This document shows positions 1 to 7,023 of a stretch of 56,750 nucleotides of DNA, piece by piece. The number at the start of each line of letters is the position of its first letter. The first letter of the stretch is position 1. The position numbers were made by a program, and so were the translations under genes. The notes beneath the pieces are model-generated. The model saw only the letters and a program-made list of their open reading frames with translations. It ran no database searches and had not been told where the DNA came from. The DNA lies in NCBI GenBank assembly GCA_947630485.1, contig CANRHU010000012.1:1-56750 (forward strand), given 5' to 3'. The stretch is from an uncultured Lachnospiraceae bacterium (GTDB taxonomy: Bacteria; Bacillota; Clostridia; Lachnospirales; Lachnospiraceae).

Positions 1-52
1 CTGCTGTCTTGCCAGGGGCATGTGGCAACAGGGCTATAACCAGATAAAAAAT

Positions 53-77
53 GTCGTAGAGGAACTTACTCCACGAC
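53..77. repeat. Left inverted repeat of invertible segment
   Basis: This 25-bp sequence is the exact reverse complement of 1756-1780; one further flanking base also pairs (52 with 1781). Read in the right-hand orientation, each copy is itself a near-dyad: arms GTCGTGGAG and CTCTACGAC (8 of 9 bases complementary) around a 7-nt centre TAAGTTC. Nine-bp arms around a 7-nt spacer is the usual form of a tyrosine recombinase crossover site. The repeat lies just beyond the 3' end of the recombinase gene, so the pair encloses that gene and a promoter. Confidence 0.9.
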
Positions 78-121
78 AATGCCACGGATTTCCTTTATTT
101 TCCGGCATTAGTCACGGATTT

Positions 122-141
122 TGACGGCATTAGCTGACGGC
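122..141 (+). repeat. Paired TGACGGC motif, left end of invertible segment
   Basis: TGACGGC occurs at 122-128 and 135-141 in direct orientation, 13 bp apart start to start, overlapping the last codons and stop of the recombinase gene. A similar pair sits near the other end of the segment (1569-1587). Paired short direct repeats near the ends of a recombinase substrate could be arm-type sites for its N-terminal DNA-binding region; this is inference. Confidence 0.35.
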
Positions 142-1536
142 TAATAATTCTGAAAGCTTCTGCATGTTTTTCCGCTTCATCTCCATCGAAGGGTGTACAT
201 ACCTGTTCAGGGTGATGTTCACATTTGCATGCCCAAGCAGTGCGCTCAGACTTTTCACATCAAAGCCCAGTTCCATGCACCTGGTCGCAAATGTGTGGCG
301 CAGCGCGTGAAAATTAACATTCCGGATTCCCGCATCCTGAAGGCTCCTCGCGAAGTGCCTCTCCAGTGCCCGCGGTTCCACATAGGCCGTCTCGCTTCCC
401 GTCAGCAGGTATCCCCCGCGGCCCCTGCGACGCGAGGCGAGGATCTTTGCCAGTTCATCCGGGATCGGGATCTGGCGGGCCGAGCGCCGGCTCTTTGGCT
501 CGGTAACGACGACTTCCGTTTTCCGTTCCGGATCGTCCGCGACCTGTACCCGCTGCATCGTCCGGCGGACCGAGATCGTCTGGTCCTCCAAAGAGATATC
601 TTCCCATCTTAGCCCGCATACCTCTCCCAGCCGCAGGCCTGTGTTCACACTGACCAATTCACCTAAGCTCCGGTCGTCGGGATCGGAGCGCAGGGAACGG
701 CACAGTCTGTCCTGCTCCTCCCTGGTCAGGATGGGCGTCTCGCTTTCTTCCCTTTTTACAGTGACCGACGACAGGTCGAACGCCGGCCCCTCCCCGTACC
801 TGCCGGCATACCGGCTGACCTGCCGGATGACGGACAGGATATCAGAGACTGTTTTGGGTGAAAGGCCCTGTTTCTTCCTGCCGCTTGTGGAACGGAGCCG
901 GTTTAGGAACAGCTCCAGCGTCTCCCTGTTCAGTTCTGACCATCTCAGGCCTTCCAGTTCCGGGAGTATATAGGAATTGATCAGGTTCCGGTACTTCATA
1001 TAGGATGACTCTTTGACCTGATGCCGTATGGAGGAAAGCCATCTCCGGGCATAATCGCCGATGCAGCCCGTTCCAGTATCGGCTTGCAGGTCCCTGCCGG
1101 GGCTGACAGCTGGCCCGTTCGCGGAAGGGACTTTTTCGGGCAGCTGACCGCCGGCTGTGTCCCCAATTGGGGGCCATTCGATGATTTGGGCCCCTCCGCC
1201 CTGTGCTGTACGGATATATTTCTCCAGTATCCCAGCCTGTTCCCCGGTCAGGTCCACGGACTGTCCCGCAGGGATGAACAGGATGATTCCTCCCGGCAAT
1301 CCGGCCGGTTGTTTTTTCCCGGCATGCTGAAGGATATCCTGACGGTCGCCCTCGGCCGCTGCGGCCCCGTATCCTTCAACAATCCGGATCACGGACAGTT
1401 TTTCCTTCACCTCGCGGTAGGTTTTCCCATACGCATACCGGAAATGGTATCCCCCTCCTTCTTTCTTCCCGACAATTCGCCGGCCTTCCCATCTTCCGTC
1501 CCTTCTGTGGTAAATATTCTCGCCCTTTCTTGACAT
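130..1536 (-). CDS. Tyrosine recombinase / site-specific integrase, probable promoter invertase
   Basis: A 468-residue tyrosine recombinase. The N-terminus (about residues 5-50, with NIYHRRDGRWEGR and the YGKTYREVKEKL element) matches the arm-binding region of Clostridia integrases. A SAM-like core-binding domain follows at about 160-265. The C-terminal catalytic domain keeps the family residues: Arg in TGLRLGEVCGLRW, His and Arg in HALRHTF, the LLGH histidine and the nucleophile Tyr in NRYVH. The ATG start has an AAGGAGGAG ribosome site 8 nt upstream. The gene lies wholly between the 25-bp inverted repeats, with no excision or relaxase gene beside it. It is therefore more likely a DNA invertase for the adjacent promoter than the integrase of a mobile element. 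The region between about 70 and 150 is a poorly conserved linker. Confidence 0.9.
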   Translation of the reverse strand: MSRKGENIYHRRDGRWEGRRIVGKKEGGGYHFRYAYGKTYREVKEKLSVIRIVEGYGAAAAEGDRQDILQHAGKKQPAGLPGGIILFIPAGQSVDLTGEQAGILEKYIRTAQGGGAQIIEWPPIGDTAGGQLPEKVPSANGPAVSPGRDLQADTGTGCIGDYARRWLSSIRHQVKESSYMKYRNLINSYILPELEGLRWSELNRETLELFLNRLRSTSGRKKQGLSPKTVSDILSVIRQVSRYAGRYGEGPAFDLSSVTVKREESETPILTREEQDRLCRSLRSDPDDRSLGELVSVNTGLRLGEVCGLRWEDISLEDQTISVRRTMQRVQVADDPERKTEVVVTEPKSRRSARQIPIPDELAKILASRRRGRGGYLLTGSETAYVEPRALERHFARSLQDAGIRNVNFHALRHTFATRCMELGFDVKSLSALLGHANVNITLNRYVHPSMEMKRKNMQKLSELLAVS

Positions 1537-1568
1537 ATTTGCGGCTCCTCCTTTTCTGCTCCGTATCC

Positions 1569-1587
1569 TGACGGCAATTGTGACGGC
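1569..1587 (+). repeat. Paired TGACGGC motif, right end of invertible segment
   Basis: TGACGGC at 1569-1575 and 1581-1587, direct orientation, 12 bp apart, 30-50 bp upstream of the recombinase start. It echoes the pair at 122-141. Candidate arm-type or autoregulatory binding sites for the recombinase; no direct proof. Confidence 0.35.
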
Positions 1588-1690
1588 TTAAACCTCCCGT
1601 AGCGGGCGTACCGGAGGCCCTGTTTCGCGAATAAAGCCATTTTAGCCCACCGTGCCAGCGCTGGGATTTATTGTAATTCGGACAAAAGTA

Positions 1691-1719
1691 TTGACAAACA
1701 GTGATTCTTTTTGTAAAAT
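1691..1719 (+). promoter_or_regulatory. Outward sigma-A promoter on the invertible segment
   Basis: TTGACA at 1691-1696 (6/6 consensus) and TAAAAT at 1714-1719 (5/6), separated by exactly 17 nt, reading right. Transcription would begin near 1726, cross the right inverted repeat and enter the leader of the LoaP genes and polysaccharide locus. It is the only near-perfect promoter I see ahead of the roughly 43-kb co-directional gene run. It lies inside the invertible segment, so locus expression would depend on segment orientation. Confidence 0.8.
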
Positions 1720-1755
1720 GGGCTTCGATAAATGCGGATTATGGCTTGTTTGGCG

Positions 1756-1780
1756 GTCGTGGAGTAAGTTCCTCTACGAC
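1756..1780. repeat. Right inverted repeat of invertible segment
   Basis: Exact reverse complement of 53-77. It lies about 30 nt downstream of the predicted transcription start, so it is transcribed when the promoter is ON. The imperfect 9-7-9 dyad could also form a small hairpin at the 5' end of the transcript. Confidence 0.9.
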
Positions 1781-1975
1781 AGCAATCAGCCGCCAGATAT
1801 CGGTTACTAGGTTTATATGCTGCGCTTCGGAGGAAATTATTATACCTCTGATGGCGTGAGCAAGGGAGACGATATGGATCCGTGTTAAAACAAAACCTGG
1901 ATGGGACTCGTGAGCCTCGGGAGACGTTTCTGCTGAAGGGGGTTATAGCGGCCACAACAGTCCGGGCTGTCCGGT

Positions 1976-2044
1976 AAGGGCAGGGCGGAGTGGCGGAGCC
2001 TGTCTGTCCGAAAGGACAGAGGGAATGACGGAGTCTGCCCTTTT
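1976..2044 (+). promoter_or_regulatory. Structured leader with terminator-like outer stem (candidate LoaP target)
   Basis: The leader between the promoter and the first LoaP gene is about 430 nt. Near its end, AAGGGCAG (1976-1983) can pair with CTGCCCTT (2035-2042), and the right arm runs into four T residues (2041-2044), resembling an intrinsic terminator. Nested inside is a perfect 7-bp hairpin TCTGTCC-GAAA-GGACAGA (2003-2020) with a GNRA tetraloop. LoaP-type factors are known to act through an RNA hairpin in the leader of the operon they control. That this is the target is inference. A smaller GGAGG/CCTC stem lies near 1830-1850. I see no gene in 1782-2153. Confidence 0.45.
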
Positions 2045-2153
2045 AATAAGAAGGAGCAGGACAGCGAAGCCCGTTCTTCTACAAGGAAGGAATACGGCGG
2101 AAGCTGTTTTTTTGGAAAGACATGGAAGATACGGAAAAGGAGTGGCTTTGGCT

Positions 2154-2963
2154 ATGCTGTGGTACGCAATACAAAGTTATACGGGGAAGGAAGAACAACT
2201 GGCGGAGATGATCCGCCGCGTGGTGCCGGAACGATACTACGGGGAATGTTTTGTGCCTTATTTTGAACGGCTGCGCTGCTGGCGCCAGCAGAACCAGGTT
2301 CACATCCTGCGGCTGTTCCCCGGGTACCTCTTTATCTCTACAGATAATATTGAGGCTGTCTTCCAGTGCCTGAAGATGGTTCCGGCTATGTCGAAGATAT
2401 TAACGGCCGGGACGTTTGAATTCACCCCACTGTATGACAGTGAGGCGGAATTCCTGGAGGGGATATTGGATGCCGACCATATCGTTCGCCTGACTTACGC
2501 GGCGACGGACGGAAAAGGCCGTGTCACATACCTGTCGGGGCCGCTTGAGAAATGCGGTGGCCGCATTCATGATTATAAGTTCCGTGACCGTTACGCGCAG
2601 GTACGGCTGACGATCGCTGGGCAGGAGAAGACGGTGCGGATGGGGATCATCTTAAATGACGATGTCCGCAGGGAGATGGCCTACGGGAAGGTAGAAGCGC
2701 ATATCCCCACACCGGAGAAATACGCTCTTGGCAATACGGGTACGGAGCCGCTGGCGCTCTGCCCGCATGGAAATGGAAAGCTGGCCGTTATGCTGCAGCC
2801 TGGCGACCGGGTGGCGGTGATAAGCGGCGCTTTCGAGGGAATTGTGACTGTAATCCATGAAGTGAGGAACAGCATGGTCTCGATAGTTGTGCATATGTTT
2901 GACCGGGAGATGCCGGTGGAGCTATCGGTGGGAGAAGTGAGGAAGCTGGAAGCGGGGGGGTAA
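2154..2963 (+). CDS. loaP: NusG-like antitermination factor, LoaP type, with KOW domain
   Basis: A 269-residue NusG paralog. The N-terminal NGN domain (about residues 1-110) starts MLWYAIQSYTGKEE and contains the LFPGYLFI strand typical of NusG/RfaH/LoaP proteins. A linker of roughly 100 residues follows, then a C-terminal KOW domain (PGDRVAVISGAFEG). LoaP proteins bind elongating RNA polymerase and allow read-through of terminators in long polysaccharide or polyketide operons, which suits this locus. The frame is open from 2025, but ATG 2154 is preferred: it has an AAGGAG site about 10 nt upstream and begins where family homology begins. It is the first gene after the invertible promoter. 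It is longer than typical LoaP because of the middle insert. Confidence 0.85.
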   Translation: MLWYAIQSYTGKEEQLAEMIRRVVPERYYGECFVPYFERLRCWRQQNQVHILRLFPGYLFISTDNIEAVFQCLKMVPAMSKILTAGTFEFTPLYDSEAEFLEGILDADHIVRLTYAATDGKGRVTYLSGPLEKCGGRIHDYKFRDRYAQVRLTIAGQEKTVRMGIILNDDVRREMAYGKVEAHIPTPEKYALGNTGTEPLALCPHGNGKLAVMLQPGDRVAVISGAFEGIVTVIHEVRNSMVSIVVHMFDREMPVELSVGEVRKLEAGG

Positions 2964-3050
2964 CGTCCCTGAGGGAGGTTATTTGAAGGGCGCCTATCTG
3001 AAAGACGATGCGGTTCCTATAGCAAAGGTCATGAATACAGAATTTAAGTT

Positions 3051-3152
3051 TGTTAGTGATCTTTTCGGCCATAACTGTTAACCTCCTTTGTCTTATTTTG
3101 GCCAATAAGATAATAATAAAACCAGCAGTTATGGCTGAAAAGATCATTAACA
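3051..3152. repeat. 27-bp inverted repeat between the two LoaP genes
   Basis: Positions 3051-3077 and 3126-3152 are reverse complements at 25 of 27 positions, with 48 nt between them. The spacer holds a further CTTATT/AATAAG stem. In RNA this would be a long hairpin ending about 30 nt before the GTG start of the second LoaP gene. No T-run follows, so it is not a simple terminator. It may be an antiterminator or processing element or a protein-binding site; function unknown. The rest of 2964-3184 holds nothing else I recognise. Confidence 0.75.
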
Positions 3153-3184
3153 GGGGAAGCAGATTGTAGGAGGAGGGAAAACAG

Positions 3185-3904
3185 GTGCTTTGGTACAAAT
3201 TGAAGACCTGGTACGGCGGGGAGGAAGCGCTGGTGAAGGAGATCCGGCGAACCGTCCCGCCTTATCTGTATCAGGACGTATTTGTAATCTATAACGAACG
3301 GGATGTGAGGCGGCAGGAGCGGGTCCTGATCGAGCAGAAGCCGCTTTTCCGCGGCTGCGTCTTCATCACCTGTGAAGGGACGGAGTCGCTGTTCCGCCGC
3401 CTGGAGAAGATCCCGGCTATCAACCGGCTGATTGCAACCGGGTATCTGTCCATGTTCCCGCTGATGGAGCAGGACGCGGAGTTCCTGGAGACCATTTCCG
3501 GGAAAGACCATGTGGTGCGCGCCTCTTACATCATGAGGGAGTCTGCGGAAAGCGTTTATTACCGTGTTTATGGGCCGCTGGAGTACCTGCTGGATGGCAT
3601 TGAGAAGATCCGTTTTTCCAGCCGGTGCGCAAAGACGCATAAAAAGCTATGGGGAGAAGACACGGTAATCCCGTTGGGGATTCTGTTGGATGTGGACGTG
3701 AACGCGCAGACTTTTTATAACGGGGTTGAGACGGTGACAACTCCGCCGACGGCGGATCATTATACGGTTCTGGAGGTCAGGAAAGACGAGACGGGGAAGA
3801 ATACATATCGGGTGTGCGAAAGTGTGACGATGATTCCGTGGGGAGAGGGAGCTGGGAAGCCGGAGCAGATGAAAGAGTCAGATAAGATACATTTAGCGGT
3901 ATAA
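3185..3904 (+). CDS. Second NusG-like (LoaP-type) protein lacking a KOW domain
   Basis: A 239-residue protein whose first roughly 110 residues are an NGN-like domain related to the preceding gene (MLWYKLKTWYGGEE; FRGCVFITCEG at the position of the LFPGYLFI strand; both share the EFLE...DHVVR-like segment). The middle region is also related (RVYGPLEYL compared with YLSGPLEKC). The C-terminus ends in a polar tail with no recognisable KOW motif, unlike its neighbour. The start is GTG 3185 with an AGGAGG site upstream. NGN domains contact RNA polymerase and KOW domains recruit partners. A KOW-less copy could be a specialised antiterminator, a competitor of the first, or a partner of it; the sequence does not decide. 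Confidence 0.75.
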   Translation: MLWYKLKTWYGGEEALVKEIRRTVPPYLYQDVFVIYNERDVRRQERVLIEQKPLFRGCVFITCEGTESLFRRLEKIPAINRLIATGYLSMFPLMEQDAEFLETISGKDHVVRASYIMRESAESVYYRVYGPLEYLLDGIEKIRFSSRCAKTHKKLWGEDTVIPLGILLDVDVNAQTFYNGVETVTTPPTADHYTVLEVRKDETGKNTYRVCESVTMIPWGEGAGKPEQMKESDKIHLAV

Positions 3905-3946
3905 CGGAAACGTATATGAGAAACGGGAAAGAAAAGGATAAACCAG

Positions 3947-5251
3947 ATGAAGAAGGCGTTAATGACCGCATCCATGGCATCCATGCTTGACAATTTCAAC
4001 CGAAGCAATATAAAGATTTTGCTGGAACTAGGTTATGACGTAACCTTGGCGGCGAACTTCAGCGGAAAAGAGGATTCCAGCCCGTTGTCCAAGCTGACAG
4101 CGTTTAAAGAGGAGATGGAGACACAGGGCTGCCATGTGGTGCAGATTGATTTCAGTCGGAAGATTGCGAACTTCCCGAAACAGCTGCGTTCCTACCGGCA
4201 ACTGCGGGCGCTGGCCACGGGACAGAATTTTACGCTGGTCCACTGCAACTCGCCCATCTGCGCCGCCATGACGCGTCTGGCATTCCGAAAAAAGAAAAAA
4301 TCCCATGGAACCCGGGTGATCTACACCGCCCACGGATTCCATTTTTTTAGGGGAGCGCCGGTTAAAAACTGGCTGATCTATTTTCCTGTGGAATGGATCT
4401 GCGCCCACTGGACGGATATCCTGAATACGGTCAACCGGGAGGATTACGGGTTTGCCAGGAAATGGCTGAAGGCTGGACGGGTCGTCCGCCTGCCGGGCGT
4501 AGGGATCGACCTGGAGAAGTTCAAGCCTGGGGGCGCGGAACGGGAGACAGTCCGAAAGTCGGTTCGAAGGGAGTTGGGTATCGGGAAAGATGAGAAGGTG
4601 CTGCTCTCAGTGGGTGAACTGAGCCGAAGAAAGAACCAGGAAAGCGTGATACAGGCTCTGGGAATGATTAGAAACAGCGGCAGTCCGAAGCGATCTGTAC
4701 CGCATTCTGGGCAGGGTGCTTTCGCATCGAATTCCATACAGGAGGACCTGAACGGGTTGCGGGTACCTGTCCTGCGCTATGTGGTCTGTGGCCAGGGAGA
4801 GAGGGAGAAAGAACTGCAGGCATTGGCATCAGAGCTTGATCTTACGGATCAAGTGATATTCCCTGGTTACCGGGAGGATATTCCGAAGCTTTGCCAGGTC
4901 GCTGACCTGTTTATTTTTCCATCCCTGCAGGAGGGGCTGCCGATGGCACTCATGGAGGCAATAGCAGTGAAGACGCCGGTGGTCTGTTCGGATATACGTG
5001 GTAACCGGGAACTGGTGCCGGAGAAGTGGCTGCGATTTGATCCGAAAAACCCGGAAGCGATTGCTGCCTGTATCTGCCAGGCGCTTAGAACGGATATGAA
5101 TGAAATCGTAGAACGCCATTATCGGGACATACGGAGATACCAGCTTGAAAAGGTGGAAAGAAAGATGAGAGAGGAATACGGCACGGCAACTAAAGCAAGC
5201 ACGTTAGACAGCGCGGGCGATAAAGCTGTTGCCGGAGAACAGAGACGTTGA
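3947..5251 (+). CDS. Glycosyltransferase family 4
   Basis: A 434-residue GT4-type (GT-B fold) glycosyltransferase. The N-terminal half has the acceptor-side motifs of EpsD/CapM-like enzymes (THGFHFFRG, then GVGIDLEKF at about residue 185). The C-terminal half has the nucleotide-sugar site: LSVGELSRRKNQ, FPGYREDI, LFIFPSLQEGLPMALMEA and TPVVCSDIRGNREL. It probably transfers a sugar to a polyprenyl-linked acceptor on the cytoplasmic face. An atypical insert of about 35 residues lies near residue 240 between the GELSRRKNQ strand and the VCGQGE strand. It follows the second LoaP gene by 42 nt and nearly touches the next gene. Donor and linkage cannot be read from sequence. Confidence 0.85.
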   Translation: MKKALMTASMASMLDNFNRSNIKILLELGYDVTLAANFSGKEDSSPLSKLTAFKEEMETQGCHVVQIDFSRKIANFPKQLRSYRQLRALATGQNFTLVHCNSPICAAMTRLAFRKKKKSHGTRVIYTAHGFHFFRGAPVKNWLIYFPVEWICAHWTDILNTVNREDYGFARKWLKAGRVVRLPGVGIDLEKFKPGGAERETVRKSVRRELGIGKDEKVLLSVGELSRRKNQESVIQALGMIRNSGSPKRSVPHSGQGAFASNSIQEDLNGLRVPVLRYVVCGQGEREKELQALASELDLTDQVIFPGYREDIPKLCQVADLFIFPSLQEGLPMALMEAIAVKTPVVCSDIRGNRELVPEKWLRFDPKNPEAIAACICQALRTDMNEIVERHYRDIRRYQLEKVERKMREEYGTATKASTLDSAGDKAVAGEQRR

Positions 5252-5253
5252 TC

Positions 5254-6099
5254 ATGCCAAATATAAAGATATTTGTATGCTGCCATAAAAAAACAGAGGT
5301 TCCGGAGCATCCGCTTCTTATCCCCATCCAACTGGGAGCAGCGCTGACCGGGGAGCGATTTCCAGGGTTCCTTTCTGATAATGAAGGTGAAAATATTTCA
5401 AAAAAGAACCGTTCGTACTGTGAGCTTACCGCGCAATACTGGGCGTGGAAAAATGTCATGGTGGATTACTATGGTTTTTTCCATTATCGGAGATACCTGT
5501 ATCCTGAGCCGGACGCGAAACTTCCCTATCGGATTGAACGCAGACCGGATGGACAGCTTCTGGATAGACTTGGATATGGGAAGTTTTCTGAGATGATCCG
5601 CAGGTATGATATTATTCTCCCAATGAAGGAAGATATGCATATCCCTGTCCGAACCCACTACGCTGGTTCAAGATATCATCATCGGGAGGATATGGACCTG
5701 ATGGAGCGGATCGTGAATGAACGGTTTCCTGAGATGACGGCTGCCATGGACAGATATCTTTCCGGAAGCAGATGCGTTTTCGGAAACATTTTTATTATGA
5801 AACGTGAGGTGTTTTATGATTACTGCGGTTGGCTGTTCCCTGTTCTGGAAGAGTTTGATGCTTTAAGTGATACCTCAGGCTATTCGCTGCAGGAAAAACG
5901 GGTGGATGGATATCTGGCAGAACGACTTCTGGGAATCTATGCGGAGTTTTGCAGGGGAAACGGGGCACTTAAGACAGCAGAGTTTCCGCGGGTTCTTTTT
6001 TATACGGGAACAGAATTTGTGAGAAAACGTCTGGTTGGCGCTGTGCTTCCCCCGGGGAGCCGCAGGAGGGCCGAAGTAAGGAGAAAGTGGATGGGATAG
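5254..6099 (+). CDS. DUF4422 capsular polysaccharide protein (putative glycosyltransferase)
   Basis: A 281-residue DUF4422 protein, recognised by KIFVCCHKK at the N-terminus, ENISKKNRSYCELTAQYWAWKN and FFHYRRYL. The family sits in capsule and O-antigen clusters and is treated as predicted glycosyltransferases, without a firm biochemical role. ATG 5254 is the likely start; an in-frame TTG at 5248 is possible. It abuts the preceding gene and overlaps the following LicD gene by a few codons, indicating translational coupling. Confidence 0.8.
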   Translation: MPNIKIFVCCHKKTEVPEHPLLIPIQLGAALTGERFPGFLSDNEGENISKKNRSYCELTAQYWAWKNVMVDYYGFFHYRRYLYPEPDAKLPYRIERRPDGQLLDRLGYGKFSEMIRRYDIILPMKEDMHIPVRTHYAGSRYHHREDMDLMERIVNERFPEMTAAMDRYLSGSRCVFGNIFIMKREVFYDYCGWLFPVLEEFDALSDTSGYSLQEKRVDGYLAERLLGIYAEFCRGNGALKTAEFPRVLFYTGTEFVRKRLVGAVLPPGSRRRAEVRRKWMG

Positions 6100-6899
6100 A
6101 AAGCATGGATGATAAGCTGCGCAGGCTTCAACTGTACGAGTTAGAGATGCTCAACACATTCGTAAGGATATGTGAGAGGAATGGCCTGCGGTATTATCTT
6201 ACCGGAGGAACGCTGCTGGGGGCTGTCCGGCATAACGGCTTTATTCCCTGGGATGACGATATAGATGTGGCAATGCCAAGGGAAGATTATGACCGGTTTG
6301 CCCGGATCGCGGACGGGGAGCTTGGGTCAGAATATTTTTTTCAAAGCGCGGATACCGACCCGTATTATTTTCTGAGTTATGCGAAGATCCGGAAGAATGG
6401 AACCACAGTCTATGAAGAAAGATTCAAAAATGCGAGGTTCCATAAAGGCGTATATATCGATGTTTTCCCATTGGATCCATGCCCCGCTCCTGGTCTGTTG
6501 TGCCGGTTCCTTTTTAATATTATGGCGGTGATGAACCGCAGGGGAACGGAAGACAGCGGCGAGGAGTGCGTGACATACAGGGAGTGGACCGGAAGGTTGG
6601 GACATGCATTATTGGGTATTCTTTCTCCGCAGGGGCTGGTAAGATTCCGGAAAAAGCTGCTGCGTATATCCGGCAGGCTCAGCCGCGGAAAATATGTGGC
6701 AAGTTACTCTGGGGCCTATGGATATTTGAAGGAGGTCTATCCCGTGAAATGGTATGAGAAAGTGGATTTGAAATTTGAAGATGGGACATTTTCAGCCCCG
6801 GCTGCTTTTGATCTGATTTTGCGGCGGTATTACGGGGATACATATATGGAAATTCCGTCTGAAGGTAAGAGAAAACGGCATATTGTATTGGATGCATAG
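6087..6899 (+). CDS. LicD family phosphotransferase
   Basis: A 270-residue LicD-family protein of the nucleotidyltransferase fold, which moves phosphocholine or another phospho-alcohol from a CDP donor to a surface glycan. The signature TGGTLLGAVRHNGFIPWDDD, followed by IDV, is at about residues 41-63 and supplies the metal-binding aspartates. HKGVYIDVFPLD follows near residue 120. The start is uncertain: GTG 6087 lies only 3 nt after AAGGAG, and ATG 6105 is the alternative. With the IspD-like cytidylyltransferase downstream it suggests a CDP-alcohol substrate such as a polyol phosphate. The substrate is inference. Confidence 0.85.
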   Translation: MDGIESMDDKLRRLQLYELEMLNTFVRICERNGLRYYLTGGTLLGAVRHNGFIPWDDDIDVAMPREDYDRFARIADGELGSEYFFQSADTDPYYFLSYAKIRKNGTTVYEERFKNARFHKGVYIDVFPLDPCPAPGLLCRFLFNIMAVMNRRGTEDSGEECVTYREWTGRLGHALLGILSPQGLVRFRKKLLRISGRLSRGKYVASYSGAYGYLKEVYPVKWYEKVDLKFEDGTFSAPAAFDLILRRYYGDTYMEIPSEGKRKRHIVLDA

Positions 6900-7023
6900 C
6901 AACCTTTATATTGTCAGGAATGCCGGCTGGGGTGCATCTGGATTACAACCGAGAATAAGCCGAGAATGCAGCCGGGATCCTGACGGTGTAATTGGGATTG
7001 TGATGATTTAGGGAGGAAAGTAT

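Larger units (their letters stand above)
78..1755. mobile_element. Invertible DNA segment carrying its own recombinase and an outward promoter
   Basis: About 1.7 kb of DNA bracketed by a 25-bp exact inverted repeat. It contains a tyrosine recombinase gene (- strand) and, next to the right repeat, a near-consensus promoter pointing right. Recombination between the inverted sites would flip the whole segment and turn the promoter away from the polysaccharide locus. Recombinase-adjacent invertible promoters are established for surface polysaccharide loci in Bacteroides and for several Clostridia genes. Inversion here is inferred from architecture only. In the given sequence the promoter faces the locus (ON). 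The segment looks G+C-richer than the A+T-rich cassette further downstream. Confidence 0.8.

Noticed and set aside
1021..1533. 170-codon + strand frame inside the recombinase
   Set aside because: Shadow of the G+C-rich integrase gene; no ribosome site or family pattern.
130..1536. Integrative element or prophage integrase
   Set aside because: No excisionase, relaxase, phage or conjugation genes adjoin it, and the flanking repeats are inverted rather than direct.
2025..2153. N-terminal extension of the first LoaP protein
   Set aside because: This part overlaps the leader hairpin, lacks a ribosome site and has no family similarity; ATG 2154 begins the conserved domain.
3051..3152. Second invertible promoter
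   Set aside because: The spacer between the arms is only 48 nt, holds no promoter elements, and the repeats do not match the 9-7-9 site used upstream.
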